From NCBI RefSeq assembly GCF_002776525.5, contig NC_045441.1, positions 127,950,519 through 128,014,518 of the forward strand: DNA of 64,000 nt, given 5' to 3'. Position numbers and translations under genes: made by a program. Shown piece after piece: positions 23,977-36,299 of this stretch. The stretch is from Piliocolobus tephrosceles. Taxonomy: Eukaryota > Chordata > Mammalia > Primates > Cercopithecidae. The first letter of the stretch is position 1; each line of letters starts with the position of its first letter. Below the pieces are notes generated by a model, which saw nothing but the letters and a program-made list of their open reading frames with translations, did no database searches and was not told the DNA's origin.

Positions 23977-25042
23977 AAATTTATTAACAAAAATGGGTTC
24001 ATAAAATCTCCTTGTTAATGTAAGATCTGGATTAAGGCACCCTTTCCATTCTTCTTATTGATAATTTGTTGCACAAATTATTTGATCAAGCTTGTGAGAG
24101 TCTATTAATTTTATTAGTTTTCAAAGAACTAACTTTTGGTTTCACTGATCCACTCTTAATGTGGTATTTATTTTCTATTTCATTAATTTATATTATTATT
24201 TTTAGTATTTCCTTCTGTCTACTTCCTTTACGTTTAATTGGATCATCTTTTTTGACATCTTGAGGTCGATGCTTAGATCCACTGATTTTTCACCCACTTT
24301 TCTTTCCAATATATGCATTTAAGGCAACACATTCCCCCCCGAACACTGCTATAGCTGCACCTCACAACATCTGACCTGTTATATTTTCATTATTATTCAT
24401 TTTAGGATGTTTTGATTTCCATTTTGATTTCTTCAGTGTACTGCAGTTTACTTACAAGAGTACTAATTAATTTGCAAACAAAGATTTTCTTTTTTTTTTT
24501 TAACTTTTATTTTAGGTTCAGGGGCACATGTACAGGTTTGTTATATAGGGAAACTCAAGTTACAGGGGTTTGTTGTACAGATTATCTCATCACCTAGGTA
24601 CTAAGCCTAGTACCCAATAGTTATTTTTTCTCATCCTCTCCCTCTACCCTCAAGTGGGCCCCAATGTCTGTTGTTCCTCTCTTTGTGTCCATGAGTTCTC
24701 ATCATTTAGCTCCCACTTGTAAGTGAGAACATGCAGTATTCGGTTTTCTGCTCCTGCATTAGTTTGCTAAGGATAACGGCCTCTGGCTGCATCCATGTTC
24801 CTGCAAAAGACACGATTTTGCTCTTTTTATGGCTGCATAGTATTCCATTATGTGTGCATACCACTTTTTTTTTAATCTGATCTGTCACTGATGGGCATTT
24901 AGGTTGATTCCATGTCTCCGCTTTAGAGAATAGTGCTTCAATGAACATTTGCATGCATGTTTCTTCACAGCCGAACAATTTATATTCCTTTGTATATATA
25001 CCCATTAATGGAATTGTTGAGTCAAATGGTAGTTCTGTTTTT

Positions 25043-25166
25043 TTAACATCAATTAAATTATATTTATTTAAATATACTAAGCAAAACACATTTTATGAAG
25101 CATTTTTTCTGTGACAATTTGGTCTGTGCTGGATCCACTCTGTGCTGCTGTTTTCTGACGCCAGTT
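25043..25166 (-). pseudogene. Short retrocopy of an mRNA 3' end inside L1P
   Basis: A 124-bp insert interrupts the L1 between two copies of ggtagttctgttttt (25028-25042 and 25167-25181), a 15-bp target duplication. On the minus strand the insert ends in AATAAA (25063-25068), then 18 nt, then an A-run, i.e. a normal polyadenylated mRNA end. It is not Alu, L1 or another SINE that I recognise. The source gene is unknown; only about 115 nt of it is present. Confidence 0.75.
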
Positions 25167-25539
25167 GGTAGTTCTGTTTTTATACCTTTGAGGAATCGCC
25201 ACACTGCCTTCCACAGTGGTTGAACTAATTTACACTCTCACCAACAGTATATAAGCATTCCCTTTGCTCCACAACCTCCAGCATCTGTTATCTTTTGACC
25301 TTTTAATAATAGCCATTCTGACTGGTATGAGATGGTATATCTCATTGTAATTTTGATTTGCACTTCTCTAATAATCAGTGATACTGAGCTTTTTTTCATA
25401 TGCTCGTTGGCCACATGTATGTCTCCTTTTGAAAAGCATCTGTTTGTGTCCTTTGCCCACTTTTTAATGGGGTTGTTTGTTCTTTTTCTTGTTAAGTTCC
25501 TTATAGATGCTGGATATTAGACCTTGGTCAGATGCATAA

Positions 25540-25605
25540 TTTGCAAATATTTTCTCCCATTCTATAGGACAGACAGCCTACAGAATGGGAGAAAATATTT
25601 GCAAA
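25540..25605 (+). repeat. 29-bp-arm inverted repeat (foldback) in L1P
   Basis: Arms 25540-25568 and 25577-25605 are reverse complements at 28 of 29 positions (the inner-to-outer 24 are perfect) around an 8-nt loop acagacag. The right arm is L1 sequence in the wrong orientation, replacing about 35 nt of expected L1. Confidence 0.93.
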
Positions 25606-27135
25606 CTACAGCTTCTGTTGTGCAGAAGCTCTTAAGTTTAATTAGATCCCATATGTCAACTTTTGCTTCTGTTGTGATTGCTTTTGGCGTCTTCATCATG
25701 AAATCTTTGCTCATTCCTATGTCCAGAATGCTATTGCCTATTATGTCTTCCAAGGTTTTTATAGTTTTGGGTTTTATCTTTTATTATTGGTTTCTAACTT
25801 AGTTCTACTAGGATTAGCAAATATACCCTGAGCAATTTCACTTCTTGAAATTTGTTAAGATTTGTTATGGTCCAGCATATGGTAAATTTTTTAAATGTGT
25901 TTTAAAGGAAGATATATTTTACTGTTGAGTCCCGGGTTCTATTTATGTCATTTAGGTCAAATTGATTAATCACGTTGTTCCAATCTTCTATAGCCTTTCT
26001 ATATCTTTATATTTTTTGATGTGTCGCTCACAAACCAAATATATTTTTAAATCAAATCTAATAACCTTTGTCTTTTAATTGAAATATCTAGTTAACAATG
26101 TAATTAATTCTAGATCTGAATTTAGATATCTACCATCTTAAGTTATCTTTCTGCATGTCCTGCAAATTCTAAGTTCTTTTCTCTCCTATTTCCTACCTTC
26201 TTTTGTATTATTTTATTCTTCCTTACTATTTTATATTTAAGCATTCTCCTAGTGAGCCTAGAACTCCACTAGAATCCTTCACTTATAACAGTCTAACATA
26301 AAGTAGCCCTTTTACATCTTCCTGGACAATGGACCTTAGTTCCATATTAACCATAAGTGTAATTATTTTAGAATCTGTGTCTGATAACTCCAATATCTGT
26401 AGTCCTGCTTCTATTGTCTATTTCTTTCTTTTTTAAAAAAAAAAAAATGTATTTTTTTTCTCATATGCCTGGGGGTGGGTGTGGGGGTATGTGGAAGGGG
26501 GGCTACTGTAGCAATAATGTAAGGCCTAGAGTGATGTAATCTTCTTCTAAAAGGGATGTTCATTTGTTTCTGCCAGGGAGCAACCCCAATCAACTTTCAA
26601 AGCTGAGCTTCACTTCCTGCAGGGACTGATCTGCTTATGATTCACCCTTACTCCTACAGCTAACCCCTAAGGGTCCAAACTCGAAACCTTCGGATGTTTA
26701 CCAGGGTCTCCCCTTGTGCTTCCAACCCCATGAGTCTGACAAAGGCTCTGCCTGGCTTCCCAGGTGCTTCTTCTGGAATCCACAGATGTCCCTGGGGAAA
26801 AACTGGCCCAAGAAGCAGGGCTCATGCCTCTGAATTTCCTGGATCTTGGTCCCACACCGCTTCACTGTTAGCTCTCTGGGGTTTTTAATGTTAATATCTT
26901 GTTCAGCTTTTCCAGTCATCCTCAGCAGGAGAGTTGGTCCAAATCACCTAGCCTGTCATTACTGGAACAGAACTTAAATTCCAACTTTTTTCCCCTCCTC
27001 TTCTAGTTAGATCAAGAGAATATACCACTCAGAGTTTTACATCTGCTTATACTAGCTAAAATTAGTGAGTTTTTAAAGTTTTTAAAAACAGCCTATGTGA
27101 GAAAGTGATAATACATTTTGTTCTGAAAACCTTAC

Positions 27136-27182
27136 CTTGGCAATGGACCTGCTGGGGGAGTCATTCCATAATCTTCATATCT
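27136..27182 (-). CDS. KIAA1549: KIAA1549 exon 17 (47-nt small exon)
   Basis: This small exon encodes residues 406-420 (RYEDYGMTPPAGPLP) plus the AG of a split Arg codon. It is too short to stand out as an open frame and was located by the protein continuation and splice sites: acceptor tatgtcttccag, donor AAG|GTAAGGT, both close to consensus. It lies alone between an 8-kb and a 10.6-kb intron, both crowded with L1. Two tyrosines in an acidic context (RYEDYG) are possible phosphorylation or SH2-type sites (inference). Skipping it would shift the frame, so it should be constitutive unless a different exon partner is used. Confidence 0.93.
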
Positions 27183-28334
27183 CTGGAAGACATACAAAAG
27201 AAATTGAAGATTAATACTCAATACTTATTATAAAGTGACAACAGCAAACTTATAAATTCAGCTTTACAGGATCAACTTTCAAGAGAATTATTTTCTCATT
27301 AAAACTTAGCATGTTACGGGCACTCAAGTTTCGGTTCGAGGACCTGTACTACCAGACTTTAGAAAACACATAACTCATTTCTAGATCTTTCCTTCTTTTG
27401 TATATTACAACTACAAACATGAATAGCTGACAGGCTTTCTGTGCCTGCTCTTCCCTACAGATCCATCCGTATCTTCTGCTGCAAACCTGTATCTTCTGCT
27501 AAAGGGCCTCATATCTTCTGCTAAAAGGCAGGCCTGAGTGCCCACAATTAGCCACATGAGCCACAAAAGTCAGCGAGACCCAGTGGTGCCCAGTACCTGT
27601 CTCATGTTGTAGAATGCTGCAAAAAAAGAAAACCAGAAATGAGAGAGACTCTACAAGACGAAGGCAGCACCTTCTGTTTCTGACCATTTACTGGTCCCCA
27701 GGAGACCCAGCTATACTTTCTGCCCTTAAGTTCCATAACGTGCCCCCGTATCCTTCAATCAACTCTTTTTACTTGAGCTAATCTGAACTAGCCAAGTGTT
27801 CTTTGACGAAAACAATACGCCACATGATTTAAAGAAATATACACCTAAGAAATCTGTTGTATTCCTGGTGAAACCAATATATCCTAACCCTAATATACGT
27901 GGGACTCTTATTTCAACGTTTCTTTTCAATAACTGTGAATTGTTCTTTTTGGAATTAGATATTTCAGAAGAACAGTAACTATGGGCAGAGTCTGTCCACC
28001 TGCAGTCAGTTGGAACCAATGGTTTGTCTAAGTTAGGTCTAAGTCAGCCTTGCTTCTGAAGTTGCTCTAACATGACATCTTTCTTTTTACAATCTGTCAT
28101 TTACCAAATTAGTATTTTGAGTTAAGCATTGTATGAGCATTAACCCAGGCCCACAACATCACTAAAAAGTACTGACTGCCTCTGTTTTATGAATGAAACC
28201 AACTCACAAAGAAATTAGGTGATTTCCTCCTAATGTCTTGTGAACTCCAAAGACTATGCTTCTCACCAATCACCCCGCACTGCCCATGGTTTCCAAAACC
28301 AGACACTCTCCTGCGAACAAATATCTATTTTGTG

Positions 28335-28480
28335 AGGGAAAAAGTAGAGGCTTTGGAGTCAGACAGACTGGCTTAACATCCCTGGGCCTATTCCTTTATG
28401 CCAAGAGAATATAATGATCTCCACATTCATAGAGTTCTAAGGGGATTGTTAAATATGAAACTGTGGTCAGATTACTTCAC
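28335..28480 (+). repeat. MIR remnant
   Basis: Reads 'gaggctttggagtcagacagactgg' at the start, the MIR 5' signature, with a diverged remainder. Confidence 0.75.
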
Positions 28481-29859
28481 CTTCTGACTCTCTCTGCTTC
28501 CAGCCCCTTGGCTGTCATGTGGAACCTTGTGGAGTTCCCCAACTGAGGCAAAACAAGGGAAAGGGGGTTATGGAAGAAGGGAGGAAGAGAAGGAAAAGAA
28601 GCTTCCATTCCTTTTCCAAAAAATTAAAGGGAAATCTGAGACTACATAGAGATTATTCACAGTGCTGGTGCTTTCGGCAGAGTCTGGGTTTTTAAAGCAT
28701 ATTCATATGCAAAATCTTAAAAAAAGTCAATGCTTACCAGTTTACCTACCAAAGCCTCAGGAGGTTTTAGTGGCCTATTAAGAGAAAAACAATGAAAAAT
28801 AGCTGTCCACTTATTATCTGTTGTATCTCTGTAGTGTGAGGATTTCAACTCTATCCTCATCAGAAAAAGAATGTCATACTTCTAAGGACTGCATGCCCTG
28901 ATGAAAAGGTTTTAAAAAAAACAAATCATACAATTTCTCTGATTCTGTTGCAGGATGGATCACACCTATATAAAAGTTTAGGGGACAAAATTGCATTTGA
29001 AGGTTTCAATCAGCTATGTATATAAAAATCCCACTTGAATGCATCCCTTTTTTCTATTCAGTATAAAACACAGGCCAACAGAGTGAGAAACGTAAGTGAG
29101 ATGGTTGGTAGAGTTTGGGATAGGCCTGAGGTAAAGCAACCAGACAGTGAGGCCTGCTTGTACAGTGTCTCAGCCCAGGGATTTGTACTGGCTACTCACA
29201 GGACTAGTCCAGAGACAGCTTACCTTCTCAAGGAAGCAGCGACACCAACTATCAACCAGCCTGACTCACCGATGCATAACTAACACCCTTATCCTCACAA
29301 AAAAGGAGCAGTGTCATCAGATGGCAAATAAAGGCTCATGCAGTAACTGAAGGTACCCTGAAATCCACATTCCTGTGGTTTTTTTTTTTTAACCAAAATA
29401 GCAGCAAATAGGGAGTGATCAGGCTCCCCTTGGCAACACTAACTTTATGATCCATTTATAAACACATTGAAATTCTATTAGATATGCACGGATAAAGCCA
29501 ATGATTCTGGTTTTCTACTAGATTAAACTGCTAGCATTCTCATCCAACTACATCAGGGTAACATCGAAAATCCACAATAAGAAAACCACTGAATAATGGT
29601 GTTTATTTAAAAATCTTACTGTGGGCTTGAATTTATAAGGCATTATCAGGGAATCTTGAATCTGCAACACCTATGAACAATGAACAAATAAGAGAAATAA
29701 CAACACAAATCTGCCAAACTACACCACTGGCTTCTGTGGGCTTCCAGTTTGCAGAAAGCAGATCATGGGATTCTCAGCCTCCATAATTACATGAGCCAAC
29801 ACCTCATAATAAGTAAATTTCTCTCTCTCCCCCTCACTCTCTCCCTATAAACACATATG

Positions 29860-29882
29860 CACACACACACACACACACACAC
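29860..29882 (+). repeat. (AC)n microsatellite
   Basis: Eleven or so CA units following a CT-rich stretch; probably length-polymorphic. The flanks ('ctcagcctccataattac...gttctgtttctctggaaaaccctgac') belong to an interspersed repeat I cannot name. Confidence 0.95.
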
Positions 29883-29939
29883 TACTAGTTCTGTTTCTCT
29901 GGAAAACCCTGACTATTTTAAATAATAGACCCTACATGT

Positions 29940-31860
29940 GAATGGATAAAGAAATGTGGCATATTTGTAAATGGAGTACTATTATGTGCTGCTGTTTTCC
30001 TTGGGTCTATTATAAATAAATCTGCCATGATGTACAAGTCTTTGTATGAAAATATGTTTTTGTTTCTCCTGGATAAATACTTAGGAAGAGAATGCTGGTT
30101 CATATGGTAGGATATATGTTTAACTTTTTAAAGAGACTGCCAAACTATTTTTCAAAGTGGTTGTGCTATTTTACATTCCCACCAGCAGTTCATGAGACTT
30201 CTAGTTGTTTACATTCTCAGCAACGTAATTGTAGATTTATTTCTACATGCAGTTTCATCAGTTTTTGCTTAATGTGTTTTGCAGCTCTAATACTAAGCAC
30301 ATAAACATGTAAGACTTTGTGTCTTCCAGATAAACTGATCGCTTTATTATGAAATGATCCTCTTAATCTTTAATAATATTCTTTACTATGAGCCTTATTT
30401 TGGTTAATAGTAACATAGCCATTCCAGCTTTCTATGATTAGTGTTAGTATGGCATATCTTTCTCCAAACTTTTCTCCATACTTTTCCTTTTTACCTATTG
30501 GTTTCTTTGTATTTAATGAAGGTTTCTTGTAGGCAGCATATACTTGGATCTTGCTTTTTATCCAAACTGAGAAGCTCCACCCTTTAATAGGGGTGTTTAG
30601 GCCATTCACATTTAATGTGATTATTGATGGGCTGGAATTAAATCAACCATCTTAATATCTGTTTTTAATTTTCCCCATCTGTGCTTTATCACTTTTCACT
30701 TCCTTTTCTGCCTTTCTTTTTTTTTTTTTTTCTTTTTGAGACAGAGTCTCACTTTTTCACCCAGGCTGGAGTGCAGTGGCATGATCTCGGCTCACTGCAA
30801 CTCTGCTTCCTGGGTTCAGGTGATTCTTGTGCCTCAGCCTCCTGAGTAGCTGGGATTACAGGCACATGCCACCACACACAGCTAATTTTTGTATTTTTAG
30901 TAGAGACAGGGTTTCACCATATTGGGCCAGGATGGTCTCGATCTCCTGACCTCAGGTGATCTGCCCACCTCAGTCTCCCAAAGTGCTAGGATTACAGGCA
31001 TGAGCCACCATGCCTGGACCCTTTTCTGCCTTCTTTTGTGCTGTTTTTTATGATTTCATTTTGATTCCTTTGTTGGCTTATTAGCTAATAATAGGTTGCC
31101 TTATGGTTTATATTATGCATTTTTCACTTATTACAGTCTACCATTAAGCATTATCATTCTACTTCATGTAATGGTACAAGAATATTAAAATAGAAAACTT
31201 CAATTTCTCCTTTCTTGGCATTTTGTGCTGCCGTTCTCATATATTTTACTTCTGTATATGTTGTAACTCCCCACAATATACACTTATTACTTTCATTTTA
31301 AATAGTCAATTATCCTTTTTAAAGTTTTAAATAATGAAGAAAGGGTTTTAAAAAATAATTCCCCACACACATATTTACATTTCCAGTGTTTTTCATATAT
31401 GTATGTAGATCCAGGTCTTCATATGGTATCATTGTACTTCTGCCTTAAAGACTTCCTGTAACATTTCTTATAATGCAGGTCAGCTGGTGATGAATTATTT
31501 CAGCTTTTATATGTCTGAAAACGTTTTTATTTCACCTTAGTTTTTGAAAGATGTTTTTGCTAGATACAGATTCTAGGTTAATCATTTGGTCCCTTCAGTT
31601 CTTCGAAGATTTATTCCACTGCTTTCTGGACAATGAGATTTCTTCTGCCATCCTTACCTTTGTTCCACTGTATATAATGTGTTCTTGTTCTCTGGCTACT
31701 TTTAAGATCTTTTTCACTTGTTTTAAGCAATTTAGACTATGGCATTTTTGAAATAGTTTTCTTCATATTTCTTGCACATAGAGTTCACCAACCAATGGAT
31801 CTGTGGATCTGTAGTTTCCACCAAACTTGGAAAAATGTTGGCCATTCTATCTTTTTAAAA
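29940..31860 (-). mobile_element. Old L1 (L1M type) fragment
   Basis: Antisense L1 phrases such as 'gagactgccaaactatttttc', 'ttaggccattcacatttaatgtgattattgatgg' and 'ttatttcaccttagtttttgaaagatg' run through the block. An Alu at 30720-31018 interrupts it. Boundaries approximate. Confidence 0.7.
30720..31018 (-). repeat. Alu in L1M with TSD
   Basis: Target duplication cttttctgccttctt / cttttctgcctttctt flanks a complete dimer. Confidence 0.94.
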
Positions 31861-32489
31861 ACAATTCTATTGGGTATGTTTGAGGTTTACAACATTTTAC
31901 TGGCTACATATGGGTAGTACAATGGTTACTTACAGTGAAGCAAATTAACATATCGATCATCTTACATACTTTTTTGTGACAAAAGTAGCTAAAATTACTT
32001 ATTTAACAAAATCCCCAATATAATAAAATTTTATTAACTATTGTCCTCATTTGGCACTTTAGATCCCTAGACTTGTTCATCCTACACATCCCCTACTTTG
32101 TATCCTTTGATCTTCATCTCCCAATTTCTCCCATCTGTGGTATTTTTTTTTTTTTTTTAAGATTCCACATGTAAGTGAGATCATGCAATATTTTTCTTTC
32201 TCTTTCTGGCTTATTTCACTTAGCATAATGTCTTCCAGGTCCACCCATGTTGTAGCAAATAGGAGGATCTCCTTTTAAAGGATAAATAATATTCCATTGT
32301 ATATATACACCACAACACTTTCTTTATCCATTCATCCACTGATGGACGCTTAGGCTATTTTCGTATCTTGGTTATTGTGAATAGTGCTGCAATGAACATG
32401 GGAATGCAGATACCTTTACAAAGCGGTGATTTTACCTTTCTTTGGGTATATACTCAGCAGAGGGATTGCTGGGTCATACAGCAGTTCTA

Positions 32490-32798
32490 TTTTTTTTTTT
32501 TTTTTTTTTTTTTTGAGACGGAGTCTTGCTCTGTCGCCTAGGCTGGAGTGCAGTGGTGCGATCTCAGCTCACTGCAACCTCCGCCTCCCGGGTTCACACC
32601 ATTCTCCTGCCTCAGCCTCCCGAGTGGCTGGGACTACAGGTGCCCGCCACCACACCTGACTAATTTTTTTGTATTTTTAGTAGAGATGGGGGTTTCCCTG
32701 TGTTAGCCAGGATGGTCTCGATCTCCTGACCTCGTGATCCACCCACCTCAGCCTCCCAAAGTGCTGGGATTACAGGCGTAAGCCACCGTGCCTGGCCT
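32490..32798 (-). repeat. AluY/S-like in L1M
   Basis: A 23-nt T-run and full dimer ending 'caccgtgcctggcc'; flanks agttctattttt / agtcctattttt. Confidence 0.94.
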
Positions 32799-32984
32799 GG
32801 TAGTCCTATTTTTAATTTCTTTAGGAACCACTACACTATTCTCCATAATGGCTGTACCAATCTGCACTGCCATTAACAGCATACAAGAGTTTCCTTTGGT
32901 CTACACCCTTGTCAACATTTGTTATTTCTTATCTTTTTGATAACAGCCATTCTAACAAGTGTGAGGCAGTATCTCATAGAAGGT

Positions 32985-33287
32985 TTTGTATTGTTTGTTT
33001 TGTTTTGAGACAGAGCCTTGCTCTGTCACCCAGGCTGGAGTGCAATGACATGATCTCGGCTCACTACACCTCTGCCTTCTGGGTTCAAGTGATTCTTGTG
33101 CCTCAACCCCCTGAGTAGCTGGTTACGAGCATGTGCCACCATGCCCAGCTAAGTTTTGTATTTTTAGAAGAGATGGGGTGTCACCATGTTAGCCAGACTG
33201 GTCTTGAACCCCTGAGCTCAAGCAATCTGCCCATCTCTGCCTCCCAAAGTGCTGGGACTACAGGCATGAGCCACTGCACCCAACCTC
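32985..33287 (-). repeat. AluJ/S-like in L1M
   Basis: Starts after 'tgtttgttttgttttgag'; diverged dimer ending 'actgcacccaacc'. Confidence 0.92.
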
Positions 33288-34204
33288 ATTGAGGTTTTAT
33301 CCCATTTGTATTTCCCTGATGATTAGTGATGTTGAACACTGTTTCATATATACCTGTTGGCCATTTTTATGTCTTCTTTGGAAAAATATCTGTTCAAATC
33401 CTTTGCCCATTTTTAAATTGGATTATTTATTTTTCTTCTATTGAGTTGTAAGAGTTTTTAAAAATAAATTTTTGATACCAAGTCCTTATGAGATATGTGG
33501 AATATGAATACTTTTTCCAGTCTGTAGGTGGCCTTTTTCACTGAAACATTTTCAATGTTTTCCTTTGCTGTACAGAGCTTTTGAGTTTGATGCGGTACCA
33601 TTTACTTATTTTTGTTTGTATAACCTGAGCTTTTGGTATGATAGGTGTGATATCCAAAAAATCATTGCCAAGGTCAATATCAAGGAGTTTCCCCTATGTT
33701 CTCTTCTAGGAGTTTTATCATCTCAGGTCTTAGACTTAGGTCCTTTATTCATTTTGAGTTGATTTTTGTGTCTAAGAGTCCAATTTCATTCTTTTGCATG
33801 TGGAAATCTAGTTTTCCCCTCACCATTTACTGAAAAGACTATCCTTTCCCCATTATGTCCTCTTGGTGCCCTTGTCAAAAATTAGTTGACCATATATGTG
33901 TGGATTTATTTCTGGGCTCTCTATTCTCTTCCATTGGTCTAGGTTTCTGTTTTTATGCCAGTACCATACTGTTTTTATTACTACAGCCCACTAATTTTTT
34001 CTTCTCCAATACGTAATCTGACTTCGATCCCATCCAGTATATTTTTTCATCTCAGAGACTGTAGTTTTCATCTCTAAGTTTGACTTTTATCGTTTAACAT
34101 CTTCAATGCTTCTAGTTAATGTGTACAATCTTTCCTCTAGCTTCTTGAATCTATGGAACTGCATTATAAGAATTCTTTTGATATCCTGTCTACTAGTTCT
34201 TTCT

Positions 34205-34482
34205 TTCTTTCTCTCTTTTTTTTTGAGACAGATTCTTGATCTGTAGCCCAGGCTGCAGTGCAGTGGTGCAATCATGCAATCATGGCTCACTGTAGCCTCA
34301 GCCTCCCAGGGTCAAGTGATCCTCCCACCTTAGCCTCCTAAGTAGTGCCCAGCTAATTTTTATATTATTTGTAGAAACAGAGTCTCACTGTGTTGCCGAG
34401 GTTTGTCTCAAACTCTTGGACTCAAGCAATCCTCCTGCCTCAGGTGTTGAGACTACAGGTGTGAACACCACATACAGCTTGT
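34205..34482 (-). repeat. Old Alu (AluJ-like)
   Basis: Diverged dimer with an internal 'gcaatcatgcaatcatgg' duplication and lost segments; tgtctacta occurs on both sides. Confidence 0.9.
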
Positions 34483-34642
34483 CTACTAATTTTATCATCT
34501 GTATGATTTTCCTGCTTCTTTGCTTGTCTGTTTAGTTTGATTTGATGCAGACATTATTAATTTTACCTTACTGAATGCTGCATATTTTTGTGTTTCTATA
34601 TTCTTGGGCTTTGCTTGGGTTTAGATGTTATGGTTTTGTGGT

Positions 34643-34936
34643 CTTTTTTTTTTGAGACGGAGTCTCATTCTGTCGCCCTGACTGGAGTGCAGTGGCCAGA
34701 TCTCAGTTCACTTCAAGCTCCGCCTCCCGGGTTTACGCCATTCTCCTGCCTCAGCCTCCCCAGTAGCTGGGACTACAGGTGCCTGCCACCTCGCCCAGCT
34801 AGTTTTTTGTATTTTTTTAGTAGAGACGGGGTTTCACCATGTTAGCCAGGATGGTCTCGATCTCTTGACCTCGTAATCCGCCCGTCTCGGCCTCCCAAAG
34901 TGCTGGGATTACAGGCTTGAGCCACTGCGCCCATCC
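34643..34936 (-). repeat. AluY, Old World monkey type, with TSD
   Basis: Shares ggccagatctcag, gggtttacgcc, cctcgcccagctag and ggcttgagccac with the other monkey-type AluY copies. Target duplication tggttttgtggt at 34631-34642 and 34937-34948. Confidence 0.95.
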
Positions 34937-35079
34937 TGGTTTTGTGGTTTTTTAGGTGGAACCACAGCAGCTTTAAGTTAGGGCTAATTTTGCCTCAGTA
35001 CTGAGGCAAAACTCTTCCAAATACTCTTAACTGATATTGCATGAATTATGCAGTTTCCACCAACTGTTGGAAAACGAAC

Positions 35080-35850
35080 CGTATTCATCTGCTGAGGCTG
35101 CCATGACAAAATACCTTAAAAATGGTGGCCTAAAACAACAGAAACTCCAGCACTTTGGGAGGCCGAGGCGGGCAGATCACGAAGTCAGGAGATTGAGACC
35201 ATCCTGGCTAACACGGTAAAACCCCATCTCTACTAAAAATAAAAAAATTGGGAGGCCGAGAAGGATGGATCACGAGGTCAGGAGATCAAGACCATCCTGG
35301 CTAACATGGTGAAACCCCGTCTCTACTAAAAAATACGAAAAACTAGCCAGGCGTAGTGGCGGGCACCTGTAGTCCCGGCTACTTGGGAGGCTGAGGCGGG
35401 AGAACGGCGTGAACCCGGAAGGTGGAGCTTGCAGTGAGCCGAGATCGCGCCACTGCACTCCAGCCTGGGTGACAGAGTGAGACTCCATCTCAAAAGCGAC
35501 AACAACAACAGCAACAACAACAACAGAAACTGATTTTCTCGTAGTTGTGGAGGCTGGAAAGTCTTACATCAACATCTGGCAGTGTTCAGTTTCAGGTGGG
35601 GCTTTCTTCCTGGCTTGCAGACAATTGCCTGCTCTCTGTGTCGTGTCCTAACCTGGCTGGAGAGACAGCTCTGGAGTCTCCTCCTCGTCTTCTACAGGCA
35701 GCAGTTCTACTGAATCGGGACTCTACCCTTCCAGCCTCATTTACTCTTCATTACCTCCCTAAAGGCCCTTATCTCCAACGCAGTCATGTCGGGCGTTACG
35801 GCTTCAACATGTGATTTTGGGGGAGACACAGTTCAATCCATAGCAAGAGC
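35080..35850 (+). repeat. LTR-like interspersed repeat split by AluY
   Basis: The phrases 'tgaggctgccatgacaaaatacc', 'gttgtggaggctggaaagtc', 'cttcctggcttgcagac' and 'ttttgggggagacacagttcaatcc' belong to a common mammalian interspersed repeat; I do not assign the family. The Alu at 35148-35528 interrupts it. Confidence 0.65.
35148..35528 (+). repeat. 5'-truncated AluY with duplicated left-arm segment
   Basis: Begins at 'ccagcactttggg' (about 35 nt of the 5' end missing) directly after the target site acaacagaaact. The left-arm segment from 'tgggaggccgag' to the A-rich linker occurs twice (about 35156-35248 and 35250-35337, with several differences) before a normal right arm and an (AAC)n tail, after which aacagaaact repeats. 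Confidence 0.88.
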
Positions 35851-36299
35851 TTATTCCCAGGCCTGTGTGAATTTTGAGGATTGTTACCACTCATCATTTT
35901 GGGGGGCTCTTTTGGGTAGTTTCTGTGTACCCATAAACTGGTCAGTACTCAAACAAAGATTCTCTGCAGATGCCTAGCACCCTGCTCAGGGCATCTCTCT
36001 GCTCTCTTGCACTCTCCCTTGTGAACTCCAGCTGCCTTTTCCTCCCCAGACTTCCAAACTCCATTTCTTCAACTCAAGGAGACCACGGAGCTCCGCCTGG
36101 GGTCCTACCTGCTGTGCTATGACTAGAAACTCCAGACGTAAGCTGGGGCAACTGGAGGGCTCAGTTCACCTCTCATTGATTCCTGTCCTTTCTTGCATAA
36201 AGTTTAATGTCAAGTCACCCAGATACTCCTTTCAGTGTTTTCAGTTGTTTCAGGAAGGAAGGTAAAGCCAGGCTCTGTTCCTCCATCTTGTCCAAAAGA

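Larger units (their letters stand above)
24488..25797 (-). mobile_element. Younger L1 (L1P type), 5' truncated, antisense
   Basis: Begins with a T-run, then the L1 3' end in antisense ('gttcaggggcacatgtacagg', 'tggctgcatagtattcc', 'gaggaatcgccacactgc', 'ttagaccttggtcagatgc'). It sits inside the L1M and is 5' truncated. It carries a 124-bp insertion with its own target duplication (25043-25166) and a foldback rearrangement at 25540-25605. Confidence 0.88.
22640..26420 (-). mobile_element. Old L1 (L1M type) fragment, split by a younger L1
   Basis: Antisense ORF2-region features appear in order: 'attgcactgaatctcc', 'ttagatttattctgagg', 'gaactaacttttggtttcactg', then, after the younger insert, 'ttatggtccagcatatgg' and 'tatgtcatttaggtcaaattg'. 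It is heavily mutated. An Alu-monomer scrap (23846-23976) and a younger L1 (24488-25797) interrupt it. The right boundary is approximate. Confidence 0.8.
19181..27135 (-). other. KIAA1549: KIAA1549 intron 17
   Basis: About 8 kb, filled mainly by an L2 scrap, a hAT fossil with two Alus, and a nested pair of antisense L1s. Unique parts are about 21690-22630 and 26460-27130; no exon-like frame was found in either. Confidence 0.9.
31862..33992 (-). mobile_element. Second L1M fragment, antisense, with two Alus
   Basis: Starts at the L1 3' end and reads in order 'cacatgtaagtgagatcatgc', 'ttattgtgaatagtgctgc', 'gggattgctgggtcata', 'attagtgatgttgaac', 'ttgagttgatttttgtg', 'tctattctcttccattgg'. Alus at 32490-32798 and 32985-33287 interrupt it. 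Confidence 0.85.
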
